A stretch of 64,000 nt of DNA from Legionella cherrii (GTDB lineage: Bacteria > Pseudomonadota > Gammaproteobacteria > Legionellales > Legionellaceae). The DNA lies in contig NZ_LR134173.1 of NCBI RefSeq assembly GCF_900635815.1, positions 2,636,001 to 2,700,000 of the forward strand, given 5' to 3'. Position numbers and translations under genes: made by a program. The notes below the pieces were generated by a model. That model searched no databases and was not told where the DNA came from. It was given only the letters and a program-made list of their open reading frames with translations. How positions within the stretch are numbered: the stretch's first letter is position 1; each line of letters begins with the position of its first letter. Shown piece after piece: positions 46,390-55,878 of the stretch.

Positions 46390-47712
46390 ATGGTTAACGT
46401 ACATCAATTAATTAGTAGAGATTTGAAACATTTTTGGCACCCCTGCACCCAAATGAAGGATTTTGAAACCTGCCCTCCACTGCTTGTTGAAAAAGCGCAA
46501 GGCAGTTATCTTTACACCAATAAAGGACCTTTGATTGATGCCATTTCCAGTTGGTGGTGTAAATCATTAGGACACGGCCATCCGGCTGTAATGTCAGCAA
46601 TAACAGAACAACTGAATCATTTTGAACATGTTATTGCAGCAAATACGACACATACCCAACTTGTTGAGTTGGCAGAAGAGCTTGCAAAAATTACAAAAAA
46701 ACAACATACTTTCTTTGCCAGTGATGGTTCTAGTGCAGTTGAAATAGCAATGAAACTGGCAATTCATGCAAGTCAAATTAAAGGCTTCACAGAGAAGAAT
46801 CAATTTATCGCCCTTAAAAATGGATATCATGGAGAAACTTTAGGTGCAATGAGTATCAGTGATTTAGGCATTTATAAATCACCCTACACTTCATTTGGTC
46901 TAACGTGTCATTTTATTCAAAATATTCCTTATATCTCTGGCAAAAAAGATCTTTTATGGAATGATTGTGATTCGTATTGGCCTGCAGTAGAAAAAGAATT
47001 AGAAGCAGTTAGCGACAAAGTCTGCGCCATTATTGTTGAGCCGTTGATTCAAGGCGCAGGAGGAATGTTGTGCTATAGCCCCGACTTTCTTAAAAAACTC
47101 TCATCCTGGGCTAAAAGCAAAGATATTTATCTTATTGCTGATGAAATAATGACGGGGATGGGACGTACAGGCCAATGGCTGGCCTCACACCATGCTGATG
47201 TAGAACCGGATCTGATTTGTCTATCCAAGGGATTAACTTCGGGATCCATTCCTTTAAGCTGTATCATGATTGATAGCTCTATTTTTGAGCTTTTTTACGC
47301 TGATTATGCCAGCGGTAAATCGTTTCTTCACTCACACACCTATAGCGGCAACGCACTCGCAGTGAGCGCAGCATTGGCAACCATGCGTGTAATGCATGAA
47401 GAAAAAATACTGATGCATGCTCAAAACCTTGGTGATTATATGTTTACTACTTTGACTGAAATAGCTCAAATTTCAGGCAGGTTAAGCAATGTTCGGGGAG
47501 TTGGCGCAGTTGTCGCAGCGGATCTTGAGGAAATAGGACATGATCGTATAGGGAATAAAGTTTATCAGCAGGCATTAAATCATGGTGCATTAATAAGACC
47601 GATAGGAAATACGCTTTACTGGCTTCCACCGTTAAATACAAGTCATGAAGTAATTGGGAAATTAGCAGAAATCACACTACACTCTATAAAGGGAGCCTAT
47701 GTAACACCATAA
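46390..47712 (+). CDS. bioA: Adenosylmethionine--8-amino-7-oxononanoate transaminase
   Basis: It makes DAPA from KAPA, using S-adenosylmethionine as amino donor. I prefer ATG 46390 (MVNVHQLISRDLKHFWHPCTQM); an in-frame ATG at 46348 would add 14 hydrophobic residues, and neither has a good ribosome-binding site. Length is 440. FWHPCTQMKDF, SSWWCKSLGHGHP, SDGSSAVEIAMKLA, the YHGETLGAM segment and the PLP-lysine LSKGLTSGSIP are visible. It is divergent from the other bio genes. Confidence 0.95.
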   Translation: MVNVHQLISRDLKHFWHPCTQMKDFETCPPLLVEKAQGSYLYTNKGPLIDAISSWWCKSLGHGHPAVMSAITEQLNHFEHVIAANTTHTQLVELAEELAKITKKQHTFFASDGSSAVEIAMKLAIHASQIKGFTEKNQFIALKNGYHGETLGAMSISDLGIYKSPYTSFGLTCHFIQNIPYISGKKDLLWNDCDSYWPAVEKELEAVSDKVCAIIVEPLIQGAGGMLCYSPDFLKKLSSWAKSKDIYLIADEIMTGMGRTGQWLASHHADVEPDLICLSKGLTSGSIPLSCIMIDSSIFELFYADYASGKSFLHSHTYSGNALAVSAALATMRVMHEEKILMHAQNLGDYMFTTLTEIAQISGRLSNVRGVGAVVAADLEEIGHDRIGNKVYQQALNHGALIRPIGNTLYWLPPLNTSHEVIGKLAEITLHSIKGAYVTP

Positions 47713-47714
47713 TT

Positions 47715-49307
47715 ATGCGAAAAATATGCAGAAACCTGACATTTTTTGTCTACAAACGATTCAAATTATTCTGGATATTTTTCACCATTTTTTTGCTTGC
47801 AGTCTTTTCATATGTCAATTGGCATAATAACGTCACCAATTCTTTCACCTTAGTTACCGAAGTAAGCAATAAACTGTCACAAAAGGTCGATCACCTTATA
47901 AATGATATATTTCAAAGCTCATATCAAATTCCATCTGATCAAGAGAATAAGCTATCGTGTTCAGCCGATATTATTCCTTATTTACAACACATCGTTATCA
48001 ATCATCCACAAATCTCTGGATTAGCCATACGTAATCTAAAACATCAAATCATATGTTCCACCTTACCTTACAATCAGACCTTTCTCCTGAGTCGTAATCT
48101 ACATCAGATGATTATTGGGCCATTAACAACACCTATGTTTAATCATCCAATTTATGCAATACAAAAAAAAATTGGTGATTATCAGGTAGAGGTAGTTATC
48201 ATGTCCTCGATGCTGGAAAATATGTTGAAAACGCCAGATAGTGTTTCACGCACAGTCACCCTGTATGATGTAAATAAGAAAAAAGAACTGATTCAAGTAG
48301 GAAAAGTAAACGACGAATCGTTGATAAGTCATTTATCATCTGACTCATCTTTCGCATCAGAAAGAGTATTTGCCACAGCCAAATTATCAAGTCTTAATGG
48401 AGTTTTACTCATAGTATCTGAACCCAAGCAAGTAATGATGAATAGTCTGTGGTTTAATCAAATCCTGCTCGCTCTCGATGTTTTGGTATTTTCAATTTTT
48501 TTATACTTTGTCATTAAGAATATTTTTATTCAACATTATTCTTTGCATGGAGCAATAAAACAAGCGCTTCGCGGCAGACAATTTTACCCTGTTTACCAAC
48601 CATTATTTGATGCAGAATGCGGGACCTATTCAGGAGCTGAAGTACTATTAAGATGGCAGGATAATTATGATGAAATTATAATGCCTGATCTGTTCATAGA
48701 AGAAGCTGAAAATACAGGGTTAATTGTCCCGATAACATTACAAATTATTGAAATAGCATTTAAAGAAGCTAAAAATATCTTAAAAAATCAGCCTACGTTC
48801 TATTTATCTTTTAATATTTGTGCCCTACATTTTACTGATAGTCATTTTTTTCCCAAGTTTTATAAACTTGTACAGCACTATTCTATTTCACCCAAACAAA
48901 TATTATTGGAAATAACTGAGCGTTATTTACTTGATATGAATAATAAAATTTATATCAACAGGATGCATGAGCTTAGAAAAACCGGTTATTCACTGGCTAT
49001 AGACGATTATGGAACAGGACATTCAAGCATCAGCTATCTACAATATTATCCTTTTAATTATCTTAAAATCGACAAATTATTTGTACATGCAATTGGTACG
49101 AAGGCCATCGCAGAAACACTAAATGATGCAATAATTCATTTAGCAAAAAAAATTAATTTAATTATTATTGCAGAAGGTGTAGAAACCAAAGAGCAACACG
49201 ACTATTTATTACAAAACGACGTTCGATTCCTTCAAGGTTGGTTTTTTTCAAAGGCCTTGTATGTGGAACAATTAATTGAACTGCTTCAGGGGGAGAAAAA
49301 TGAATAA
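47715..49307 (+). CDS. EAL-domain cyclic-di-GMP phosphodiesterase with CSS-type periplasmic sensor
   Basis: The 530-residue protein has an N-terminal membrane segment (about 17-33), a periplasmic region (about 40-245) with CSADIIPYLQ in the position of the CSS motif, a second membrane segment (about 250-270) and a cytoplasmic EAL domain (about 285-525). Catalytic elements are GAEVLLRW (EVL in place of EAL), FNIC, EITERY, AIDDYGTGHSSISYL, KIDKLF and IIAEGVET. All metal-binding positions look intact. CSS-EAL proteins respond to periplasmic thiol state. It starts 2 bases after the bioA stop. Confidence 0.9.
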   Translation: MRKICRNLTFFVYKRFKLFWIFFTIFLLAVFSYVNWHNNVTNSFTLVTEVSNKLSQKVDHLINDIFQSSYQIPSDQENKLSCSADIIPYLQHIVINHPQISGLAIRNLKHQIICSTLPYNQTFLLSRNLHQMIIGPLTTPMFNHPIYAIQKKIGDYQVEVVIMSSMLENMLKTPDSVSRTVTLYDVNKKKELIQVGKVNDESLISHLSSDSSFASERVFATAKLSSLNGVLLIVSEPKQVMMNSLWFNQILLALDVLVFSIFLYFVIKNIFIQHYSLHGAIKQALRGRQFYPVYQPLFDAECGTYSGAEVLLRWQDNYDEIIMPDLFIEEAENTGLIVPITLQIIEIAFKEAKNILKNQPTFYLSFNICALHFTDSHFFPKFYKLVQHYSISPKQILLEITERYLLDMNNKIYINRMHELRKTGYSLAIDDYGTGHSSISYLQYYPFNYLKIDKLFVHAIGTKAIAETLNDAIIHLAKKINLIIIAEGVETKEQHDYLLQNDVRFLQGWFFSKALYVEQLIELLQGEKNE

Positions 49308-49737
49308 GAACATAGGATGGTATTTTTTGCTGCTTTTAGGAATATCAATATCAAGTTTTGCTGAACCATTAAATACAGAAGGTAATTATTGGCAATGTTT
49401 CGCTCATGATGCGACTCATGCCAAATGGTCTTCACAAAGTCCTTATCAAAAAATAGCTTTAAATCTATCTTATGCGGAATGTAAAAAAAACAGCAAAGCG
49501 CCAGCTACCTGTAAAACAACTAAGATGAGCTGCATACGATTTATTGACGGTATCAATGTCATGCCCATGTGGCGATGTACCGCTTTTGACAGGGAAGCAT
49601 TATCATGGCGAAGTAATCTTTATCCAAATCGCGAAGATGCTGCATTGGCTGCCCTAGCATTCTGCAAACATAAAAGTCCAGTGCCTTATACTTGTTATAT
49701 GAATGTAGTAACATGTATTAATCAAAATGAGATATAA
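49300..49737 (+). CDS. Secreted Cys-rich protein with an internal duplication
   Basis: I start at ATG 49300 (MNKNIGWYFLLLLGIS), which has a GGGGGAGAAA site and overlaps the EAL gene end by 8 bases; length is 145. A signal peptide ends near SFA-EP (residue 22). The mature part is two repeats of about 50 residues. Repeat 1 begins WQCFAHD and repeat 2 WRCTAFD; each then has an A-L-x-x-(S/A)-x-A-x-C stretch, a P-x-T-C and a final C. Eight Cys suggest four disulfides. Coupling to the CSS-EAL gene hints at a periplasmic, thiol-related partner; that is inference. Confidence 0.75.
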   Translation: MNKNIGWYFLLLLGISISSFAEPLNTEGNYWQCFAHDATHAKWSSQSPYQKIALNLSYAECKKNSKAPATCKTTKMSCIRFIDGINVMPMWRCTAFDREALSWRSNLYPNREDAALAALAFCKHKSPVPYTCYMNVVTCINQNEI

Positions 49738-49740
49738 AAT

Positions 49741-50346
49741 ATGGTTTATTGTGTTGGAATAACTGGTGATATAGCGAGTGGGAAAACTACTGTTGCAGAA
49801 CTTTTTTCCAAATTCGGTATGGAAGTAATTTATGCTGATAAAATTTCGAGGGAACTGACCCAAAAGAACAAAGATGCATACACAAAAATTGTTGAACATT
49901 ATGGTCGTAGCATTCTTAAAGAAGATCACGAATTGGATCGTAATAAATTAAGAAAAATCATTTTTTCTAACCATAAAGAGCGGCATTGGCTTGAGCAACT
50001 ATTACATCCTCTTATACGACAAGAAATTAAAAAGCGGGTTGATGAATGTACCACACCTTATTGTGTCATAGAAATCCCCTTGCTTATCACAAAAAAAACT
50101 TATCCTTATATCAAGCGAACGTTGCTTGTATGTGCGCCCAGAGAAACACAAATATCACGGCTAATGCAACGAGATCAATCCAGTAAAGAACAGGCTCAGG
50201 CTATTTTATCAACTCAACCCGATTCGGATACACGTTTAGAAAATGCAGATGATATTATTATTAATAATATAGGGTTCGAAGAGTTAACTAAAAAAGTACA
50301 CGATTTACATTACAGATATCTTCAGGAATCTAAAAAGGAACAATAA
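49741..50346 (+). CDS. coaE: Dephospho-CoA kinase
   Basis: It catalyses the last step of coenzyme A synthesis. Length is 201. P-loop GITGDIASGKTTVAELF (about 6-22), YADKISRELT (about 32-41), HPLIRQEI (about 94-101) and a C-terminal ADDIIINN segment are typical. It follows the Cys-rich gene by 3 bases, so it is in the same transcript, and is followed by an inverted-repeat element. Confidence 0.95.
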   Translation: MVYCVGITGDIASGKTTVAELFSKFGMEVIYADKISRELTQKNKDAYTKIVEHYGRSILKEDHELDRNKLRKIIFSNHKERHWLEQLLHPLIRQEIKKRVDECTTPYCVIEIPLLITKKTYPYIKRTLLVCAPRETQISRLMQRDQSSKEQAQAILSTQPDSDTRLENADDIIINNIGFEELTKKVHDLHYRYLQESKKEQ

Positions 50347-50412
50347 ATATTTTACCGTCGTATACGAGATAATGAGAAGTCCAAACGAGTCTCAATCGAT
50401 GAGGTAAAATAT
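50347..50412. repeat. 66-base inverted-repeat element after coaE
   Basis: ATATTTTACC (50347-50356) is perfectly inverted as GGTAAAATAT (50403-50412). Inside lie a perfect 10-base palindrome TCGTATACGA (near 50358-50367) and GAGA/TCTC arms. It has the shape of a tiny palindromic repeat or a transcript-end structure. The first bases overlap the end of coaE's stop region. Confidence 0.55.
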
Positions 50413-50447
50413 CTAGAATATAACGAATGCAAGGGACTCAATGATCA

Positions 50448-51176
50448 ATGAAATTAATTACTTTAAATTTATGGGGAGGACATATAAGAAACCCCCTTTT
50501 AAAATTTATCAATGAGCATCGTGATGTTGATATATTTTGCCTGCAAGAAGTGTATTACAACGCTCACCGAAAAATAACTAAGGAAGATAGAGAACTTAGT
50601 TTAAATATTTTTGCCGATCTACAACGACTTCTTCCTAATCATTTTGCTATTTTTAAACCTGCTGTTGAAAATGTATATGGCGTAGCGATGTTATTAAAAA
50701 ATAATATTGATATTTTAGGAGAGGGAGATATTAATATTCATCAAAAACAACATTATCCAGGAATAGGATTAAACCATCCTAGAAACTTGCAATGGGTTGA
50801 ATGCGAAATCAATAAAAAAATTTACTCCATTCTCAATGTACATGGTCTTTGGAATGGGCAAGGAAAAAAGGATACTCCCGAGCGAATCAATCAGTCATAT
50901 CGTATCCGTCATTTTATGGATACCATCAATACCCCTAAAATTTTATGTGGCGATTTTAACTTAAGACCTGACACAGAAAGCATGCACATAATTGAACAAG
51001 GAATGAACAACCTGATTACGATGAACAATATTAAATCCACAAGAACTCGTTATTATAAAAAAGCCGAGAAATATGCGGACTATATTCTGACCTCACCAGA
51101 CATTGTGGTGAATCAGTTCATTGTCATGAATGATGAAGTTTCTGATCATGCTCCATTGTTTCTTGATTTTAATTAA
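50448..51176 (+). CDS. Endonuclease/exonuclease/phosphatase-family protein
   Basis: The 242-residue protein carries the EEP fold: TLNLWGG (Asn near 7), IFCLQEVYYN (Glu metal ligand near 34), LNVHGLWNG (near 127-135), LCGDFNLRPD (Asp and Asn near 166-168), YADYILTS and the C-terminal SDHAPLFLDF (Asp-His pair). All catalytic residues are present. No signal peptide. Members cut DNA, RNA, phosphoinositides or other phosphodiesters, so the substrate is open; a secreted phosphatase acting on host lipids is possible but unsupported. Confidence 0.88.
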   Translation: MKLITLNLWGGHIRNPLLKFINEHRDVDIFCLQEVYYNAHRKITKEDRELSLNIFADLQRLLPNHFAIFKPAVENVYGVAMLLKNNIDILGEGDINIHQKQHYPGIGLNHPRNLQWVECEINKKIYSILNVHGLWNGQGKKDTPERINQSYRIRHFMDTINTPKILCGDFNLRPDTESMHIIEQGMNNLITMNNIKSTRTRYYKKAEKYADYILTSPDIVVNQFIVMNDEVSDHAPLFLDFN

Positions 51177-51228
51177 GATTAGATGCTTAATAAGCTGGAA
51201 TTGCTCCTCACCAACAACACAGCTAACG

Positions 51229-51275
51229 AGGGGTAAATACTCTTGTTATGACAAATACAAGAACAGTTTACCCCT
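51229..51275. repeat. Long intergenic hairpin
   Basis: AGGGGTAAA (51229-51237) pairs with TTTACCCCT (51267-51275), and TCTTGT (51241-51246) pairs with ACAAGA (51257-51262), giving a 15 bp interrupted stem with a 10-base loop. No T-tract follows. It may end the EEP gene transcript or be a dispersed element. Confidence 0.55.
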
Positions 51276-51385
51276 TCCCTATATCTTCAAAGATAAAGCT
51301 ATTTTATAAGCCATCAGCACTTTATATTTCCTTACCCGCCTAGGCTATACTTAAACGAACCCATTATGGCCTTTAAGAATATGAA

Positions 51386-52315
51386 ATGAAAATCGCAGTA
51401 ATTTTCGCTAATGTTGAATACATTGACCTTCCTTTTGGTCACCTATATCAACTGGATAAGTTAGGTATTTCAAATATCATCATTTTGCTTAATGAAGATG
51501 AGTTTGAGAAAGCACATACAACCCGATTCGTGGTATTTGATCATACACTGCCTCAAACAGTTATAGAGCATTATCAATCTCAAAGTGATCGACTAAAAAT
51601 AGACATTATAAATACTGGGAAAGCTACTTCAGAGGAAGAAAAATTAGATTTTTATTTGAAGCATGCAGAAGGCCAATTTGAGCTCAATCTCTTTCTTTGT
51701 AAAGGAGCGATCGATGGTGTAAATGAAGAAATAAGTGCAAAACCACTAATAAGAGAAACCACTGAATACATACATATTCCTTTTTTTAAAAGTACGAAAC
51801 GAAAAAAAGTTCCATTGTTTCAAAGTCCTTGCTCATCAGATCAAACGATTGAACTTTTGCAACACGAAATAAACCCTTGTTTTTGTTATCAAATGTCTTC
51901 TTTTGATGTGTTGCATTATCAATGGCTATTCAATATTTTTGTTGAATTAATCCATCTTAAAATTAAATTACATGAGGGAAAAAATGCGGACTTCCTATCT
52001 CAGTTAAATAAAATAATTAATAATTTTAATAAAACAATACTCCATTTCGAGAAAGCAGAAATGGCATTCGAGAAAACTAATAAAAAAGCATATAATACAT
52101 TCGATAAACCCGATCTAATCCTTCGACTACGACATGAGAAACATGTGAAAAAGAAAGAAAGGCTCGAGGAAGATTTTCCCATCCTGGTAAATAAACTAGT
52201 CAGGCTCTATGAAAAATTAGCATCGCTAGAAAATCGCAATCTATTAAATGAGAAAGATGAAATGATTAGTGAAGGTTTTATTGAACCGATTGAAACCAAA
52301 CCCTTTGGTAACTAA
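51386..52315 (+). CDS. Unrecognised protein, candidate effector
   Basis: The 309-residue protein is soluble with no signal peptide and no domain I recognise. The N-terminal half (about 1-140) looks like an alpha/beta fold, starting MKIAVIFANVEYI. The C-terminal half (about 175-300) is helical and probably coiled, rich in Lys and Glu, and ends in a Glu-rich segment (EKDEMISEGFIEPIE), as many Dot/Icm substrates do. AT content is higher than in flanking core genes. Effector status is a guess from composition. Confidence 0.6.
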   Translation: MKIAVIFANVEYIDLPFGHLYQLDKLGISNIIILLNEDEFEKAHTTRFVVFDHTLPQTVIEHYQSQSDRLKIDIINTGKATSEEEKLDFYLKHAEGQFELNLFLCKGAIDGVNEEISAKPLIRETTEYIHIPFFKSTKRKKVPLFQSPCSSDQTIELLQHEINPCFCYQMSSFDVLHYQWLFNIFVELIHLKIKLHEGKNADFLSQLNKIINNFNKTILHFEKAEMAFEKTNKKAYNTFDKPDLILRLRHEKHVKKKERLEEDFPILVNKLVRLYEKLASLENRNLLNEKDEMISEGFIEPIETKPFGN

Positions 52316-52389
52316 CTTGAAACACCAAATAGTTCTATTAAAATCCAATACATCATATATTTTTTGCTTTATCCTCAAGATCTGGAGAA

Positions 52390-52788
52390 CTAGGCCAATA
52401 AGTAATTTTTTACCATGGCAATTACTGCATGATTCGCTTCAGGGAAATGTTCAGGATTTAACTCGTGCTGGTAAACCCATTTCATAGCCAATTGCCCTTC
52501 CAAACATGAAGGCATTCCAGAAAATTGATTCACAAGAAAAATAATTAATTTTACCGTTTTATCAGGATATTGGTGGTGGACTTCACCGAGTAAGTGGTAT
52601 TGATTAACCTCTAAGCCCACTTCTTCTTTTACTTCTCGTATTAATGCGGATGATGATGACTCATCTGTTTCTAACTTACCGCCGGGAAACTCCCAACATC
52701 CTCCATGAGGTACATGAAAAGGACGCTGGGTTATTAGAATTCGTTGCTGCTCATCAATAATGACCGCTACGGCAACGGTAATGCTCAC
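52390..52788 (-). CDS. mutT: 8-oxo-dGTP diphosphatase (Nudix)
   Basis: It cleanses the nucleotide pool of oxidised dGTP. I start at GTG 52788, which overlaps the secA stop as GTGA and has GGAAG six bases upstream; this gives 132 residues, close to E. coli MutT. The Nudix box is complete: [24 protein letters not shown] (read as G-x5-E-x7-REVxEExGL), preceded by [10 protein letters not shown]. The secA-mutT order is typical of gammaproteobacteria. Confidence 0.93.
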   Translation of the reverse strand: MSITVAVAVIIDEQQRILITQRPFHVPHGGCWEFPGGKLETDESSSSALIREVKEEVGLEVNQYHLLGEVHHQYPDKTVKLIIFLVNQFSGMPSCLEGQLAMKWVYQHELNPEHFPEANHAVIAMVKNYLLA

Positions 52789-55478
52789 GCCAGACTTCCA
52801 TGGCAAGATTTATATTTTTTACCTGATCCACATGGACAAGGATCATTTCGACCCACTTTCTTTTCTTGTCGCTTGTAGGTTTGCGGCTGAGCTTCTTCTT
52901 CATTTTCATCGGCATAGTTGCCATGTTGTAAGCTCATCTTACTGACCTGATCAGCACGTCGTTGTTCTTCAACCGCATTAACGTCTTCTTCAGTTTGAAT
53001 TTCAACTGAAGAAATTAAACGAACTACATCATACTTTAAATTATCAAGCATGGTTGTAAACAGAGTAAATGCTTCCTTTTTATACTCTTGCTTTGGATCT
53101 TTTTGCGCATAACCACGTAAATGAATACCTTGACGCAATTGATCCATTGCAGCCAAATGTTCACGCCATTGATTATCTAAAGTTTGTAAAACCACAGACT
53201 TTTCAAACTGTGACATCGTGGCTCTTCCAGCCTGTTTTACTTTTTCATCGTATTTACGTGCAGCCAGATCAAGAACTTTTTCTCTAATTTGTTCTGGTTG
53301 GATATGATGATCTTCTTCAATCCACTCAAGCACTGGTGCTTTGAGCTTAAATTCATCCATCAGGACATCACTTAAAGCTTTGGGGTCCCATTGATCTTCC
53401 AAGCTTTGTGGAGGAATATAAGTATCAACAAGATTAGATATCACTTCCTCTCTCATCGTGTTAATCATCTCCTCAGTATCCGTCATTTCCATGATTGAGG
53501 CACGTTGAGTATAAATAACTTGTCTTTGATCATTAGCCACATTGTCATAATCGAGCAGTTGCTTTCTCACATCAAAATGGTGCCCTTCTAGCTTTCGTTG
53601 AGCATTCTCAATTGCTTTGGTAACCAAGCTATGTTCAATAGGTTCACCCGGTTTCATGCCTAAACGACGCATCATCGATGCAACACGCTCTGAAGCAAAT
53701 ATTCGCATCAAATTGTCTTCAAGTGACAGGTAGAAACGGCTACTTCCGACATCACCCTGACGTCCTGAACGACCTCGCAACTGATTATCAATCCGGCGTG
53801 ACTCATGACGCTCTGAACCTATAATTCTTAATCCGCCTGCTGCAAGTACTTCATCATGGCGTTTTTGCCACTCTTTTTTTACAGCATCTATTTCTTCGGC
53901 ACTTGCCGTTTCAGGTAATTGCGCCAAATCAGCAGATAAACTTCCACCCAGTACAATATCTGTTCCCCGACCAGCCATATTGGTAGCAATAGTTACGGCA
54001 CCAGGTCGCCCCGCTTCGGCAATAATTTGTGCTTCTTTTTCATGGAACTTAGCATTAAGTACCTGATGTTTAATATTTTCTTTTTTAAGGAGTTGACTTA
54101 AAAATTCAGACGCTTCTATCGAAACAGTACCGACAAGAACAGGTTGTTTGCGCGCGATACACCCACGAATATCTTCGATAACAGCCTGAAATTTATCTTT
54201 TTGAGTTAAATAAACCAAATCAGACTCATCTTTGCGTACCATAGGTTTATTTGTAGGAATTACAACCACATCAAGATTGTAAATCTGCTGTAATTCATAG
54301 GCTTCGGTATCTGCTGTCCCAGTCATTCCTGACAATTTATTATACATACGGAAAAAATTCTGGAATGTAATTGAAGCCAGAGTTTGGTTTTCATTTTGAA
54401 TGGAGACCCCCTCTTTAGCTTCAACAGCCTGATGCAGGCCCTCAGACCATCTTCGACCAGGCATGGTTCGACCAGTATGCTCATCAACTATAATCACCTG
54501 ACCGTCTTTAACGATATAATCCACATCACGATGAAACATAGCATGTGCTTTTAATGCTGCATTGACATGGTGCATTAACATAATGTTACTGGCATGATAT
54601 AGGCTCTCGCCATGATCCAAAAGTTTTGCTTTAACCAGTAACTCTTCAATATGTTGATGGCCTGCGTCAGTAAGATGTGCCTGCTTTTGTTTTTCATCAA
54701 CAGTATAATCTCCTTCTCCACCCTCTTCTTCTTGTTTTTTCAAATGGGGGATTAAGGTATTAATTTTGATATAAAGTTCTGAGCTGTCTTCAGCTGCACC
54801 TGAAATAATCAGCGGGGTACGTGCTTCATCGATGAGAATTGAATCCACCTCATCCACTATAGCAAAATTTAGATCTCTTTGTACTTTGTCTTCTAGACTA
54901 AAAGCCATATTATCGCGCAAATAGTCAAAGCCATACTCATTGTTTGTTCCGTATACAATATCACAACGATAAGCTTCTTGTTTCGCAGGATGCGGCATAT
55001 CAGGGAAAATCACACCTACAGTTAATCCCAAAAACTCGAATATAGGCTTCATCCATTGACTATCCCGTTTAGCAAGATAATCATTCACTGTAACAACATG
55101 CACACCACGCCCAGTAATCGCGTTTAAATATGCAGGCAAAGTAGCGACTAATGTTTTACCTTCCCCTGTTCGCATCTCGGCAATATTACCTTCATGCAAC
55201 ACCATTCCACCGATTAACTGCACATCAAAATGACGTAAGCCTAAAGTGCGTACGGATACCTCTCTTACTGTAGCAAAAGCCTCTGCTAACATCTCATCAA
55301 GGCTTTCTCCTTCTGCAAAACGTGCTTTAAAATGCTGGGTTTTTGCGGCCAATTCAGCATCAGTGAGTGCTTGCATTTGTGGCTCAAATGCATTAATTGC
55401 CATTACTGCCTTTTCCATACGCCGCAATGTACGCTCATTTCGGCTTCCAAACATTTTCTTAATCAACGTATTCAGCAT
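52785..55478 (-). CDS. secA: Preprotein translocase ATPase SecA
   Basis: This is the motor of Sec export. Length is 897. Walker [20 protein letters not shown] in parts (near 102-116), the [23 protein letters not shown]-box region (near 209-227), [14 protein letters not shown] (near 508-521), [11 protein letters not shown] (near 576-586) and the C-terminal zinc site [14 protein letters not shown] (near 880-893) are all seen. It overlaps mutT by 4 bases. Confidence 0.98.
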   Translation of the reverse strand: MLNTLIKKMFGSRNERTLRRMEKAVMAINAFEPQMQALTDAELAAKTQHFKARFAEGESLDEMLAEAFATVREVSVRTLGLRHFDVQLIGGMVLHEGNIAEMRTGEGKTLVATLPAYLNAITGRGVHVVTVNDYLAKRDSQWMKPIFEFLGLTVGVIFPDMPHPAKQEAYRCDIVYGTNNEYGFDYLRDNMAFSLEDKVQRDLNFAIVDEVDSILIDEARTPLIISGAAEDSSELYIKINTLIPHLKKQEEEGGEGDYTVDEKQKQAHLTDAGHQHIEELLVKAKLLDHGESLYHASNIMLMHHVNAALKAHAMFHRDVDYIVKDGQVIIVDEHTGRTMPGRRWSEGLHQAVEAKEGVSIQNENQTLASITFQNFFRMYNKLSGMTGTADTEAYELQQIYNLDVVVIPTNKPMVRKDESDLVYLTQKDKFQAVIEDIRGCIARKQPVLVGTVSIEASEFLSQLLKKENIKHQVLNAKFHEKEAQIIAEAGRPGAVTIATNMAGRGTDIVLGGSLSADLAQLPETASAEEIDAVKKEWQKRHDEVLAAGGLRIIGSERHESRRIDNQLRGRSGRQGDVGSSRFYLSLEDNLMRIFASERVASMMRRLGMKPGEPIEHSLVTKAIENAQRKLEGHHFDVRKQLLDYDNVANDQRQVIYTQRASIMEMTDTEEMINTMREEVISNLVDTYIPPQSLEDQWDPKALSDVLMDEFKLKAPVLEWIEEDHHIQPEQIREKVLDLAARKYDEKVKQAGRATMSQFEKSVVLQTLDNQWREHLAAMDQLRQGIHLRGYAQKDPKQEYKKEAFTLFTTMLDNLKYDVVRLISSVEIQTEEDVNAVEEQRRADQVSKMSLQHGNYADENEEEAQPQTYKRQEKKVGRNDPCPCGSGKKYKSCHGSLA

Positions 55479-55878
55479 GGCCTAAATAATCCTCTGGAGA
55501 TATCAAATAACAAATTGCTTAATGTACTAAAATTTGGGGAAAAATACTATGAATACCTACTAATTTAAGTGAATCTTCATGGTTTAACTTAGTGAAAGGA
55601 ACAGTTTCTGACAAAACAGACAACTAAAATATTAATTTCCGCCATTTTCTCTCATAGTATACAATATTTTAGTATCTAAATGGCGCATCGATTCAGAATA
55701 TATCTTACAGTGGAAATCTTTAGTACTAGAAAAAAACCTCTAAGCGTGAAATACCCTAGCAAGCACACAAACTGATCAATTAAAAAATACAGCCCTATCT
55801 TCTGTAAATAAAAATAACAATATGTTTTTATTAAGAATTGTGATAAAAGCCTGATTTTGAAATTAACAGGAGATAATA
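55479..55878. other. Intergenic region between secA and the 1240-residue gene
   Basis: 400 bases lie between divergent genes. The right end carries AGGAGAT six bases before ATG 55879. The rest is AT-rich with no open frame above background and no strong hairpin. It must hold both promoters, but I cannot place them with confidence. Confidence 0.5.
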
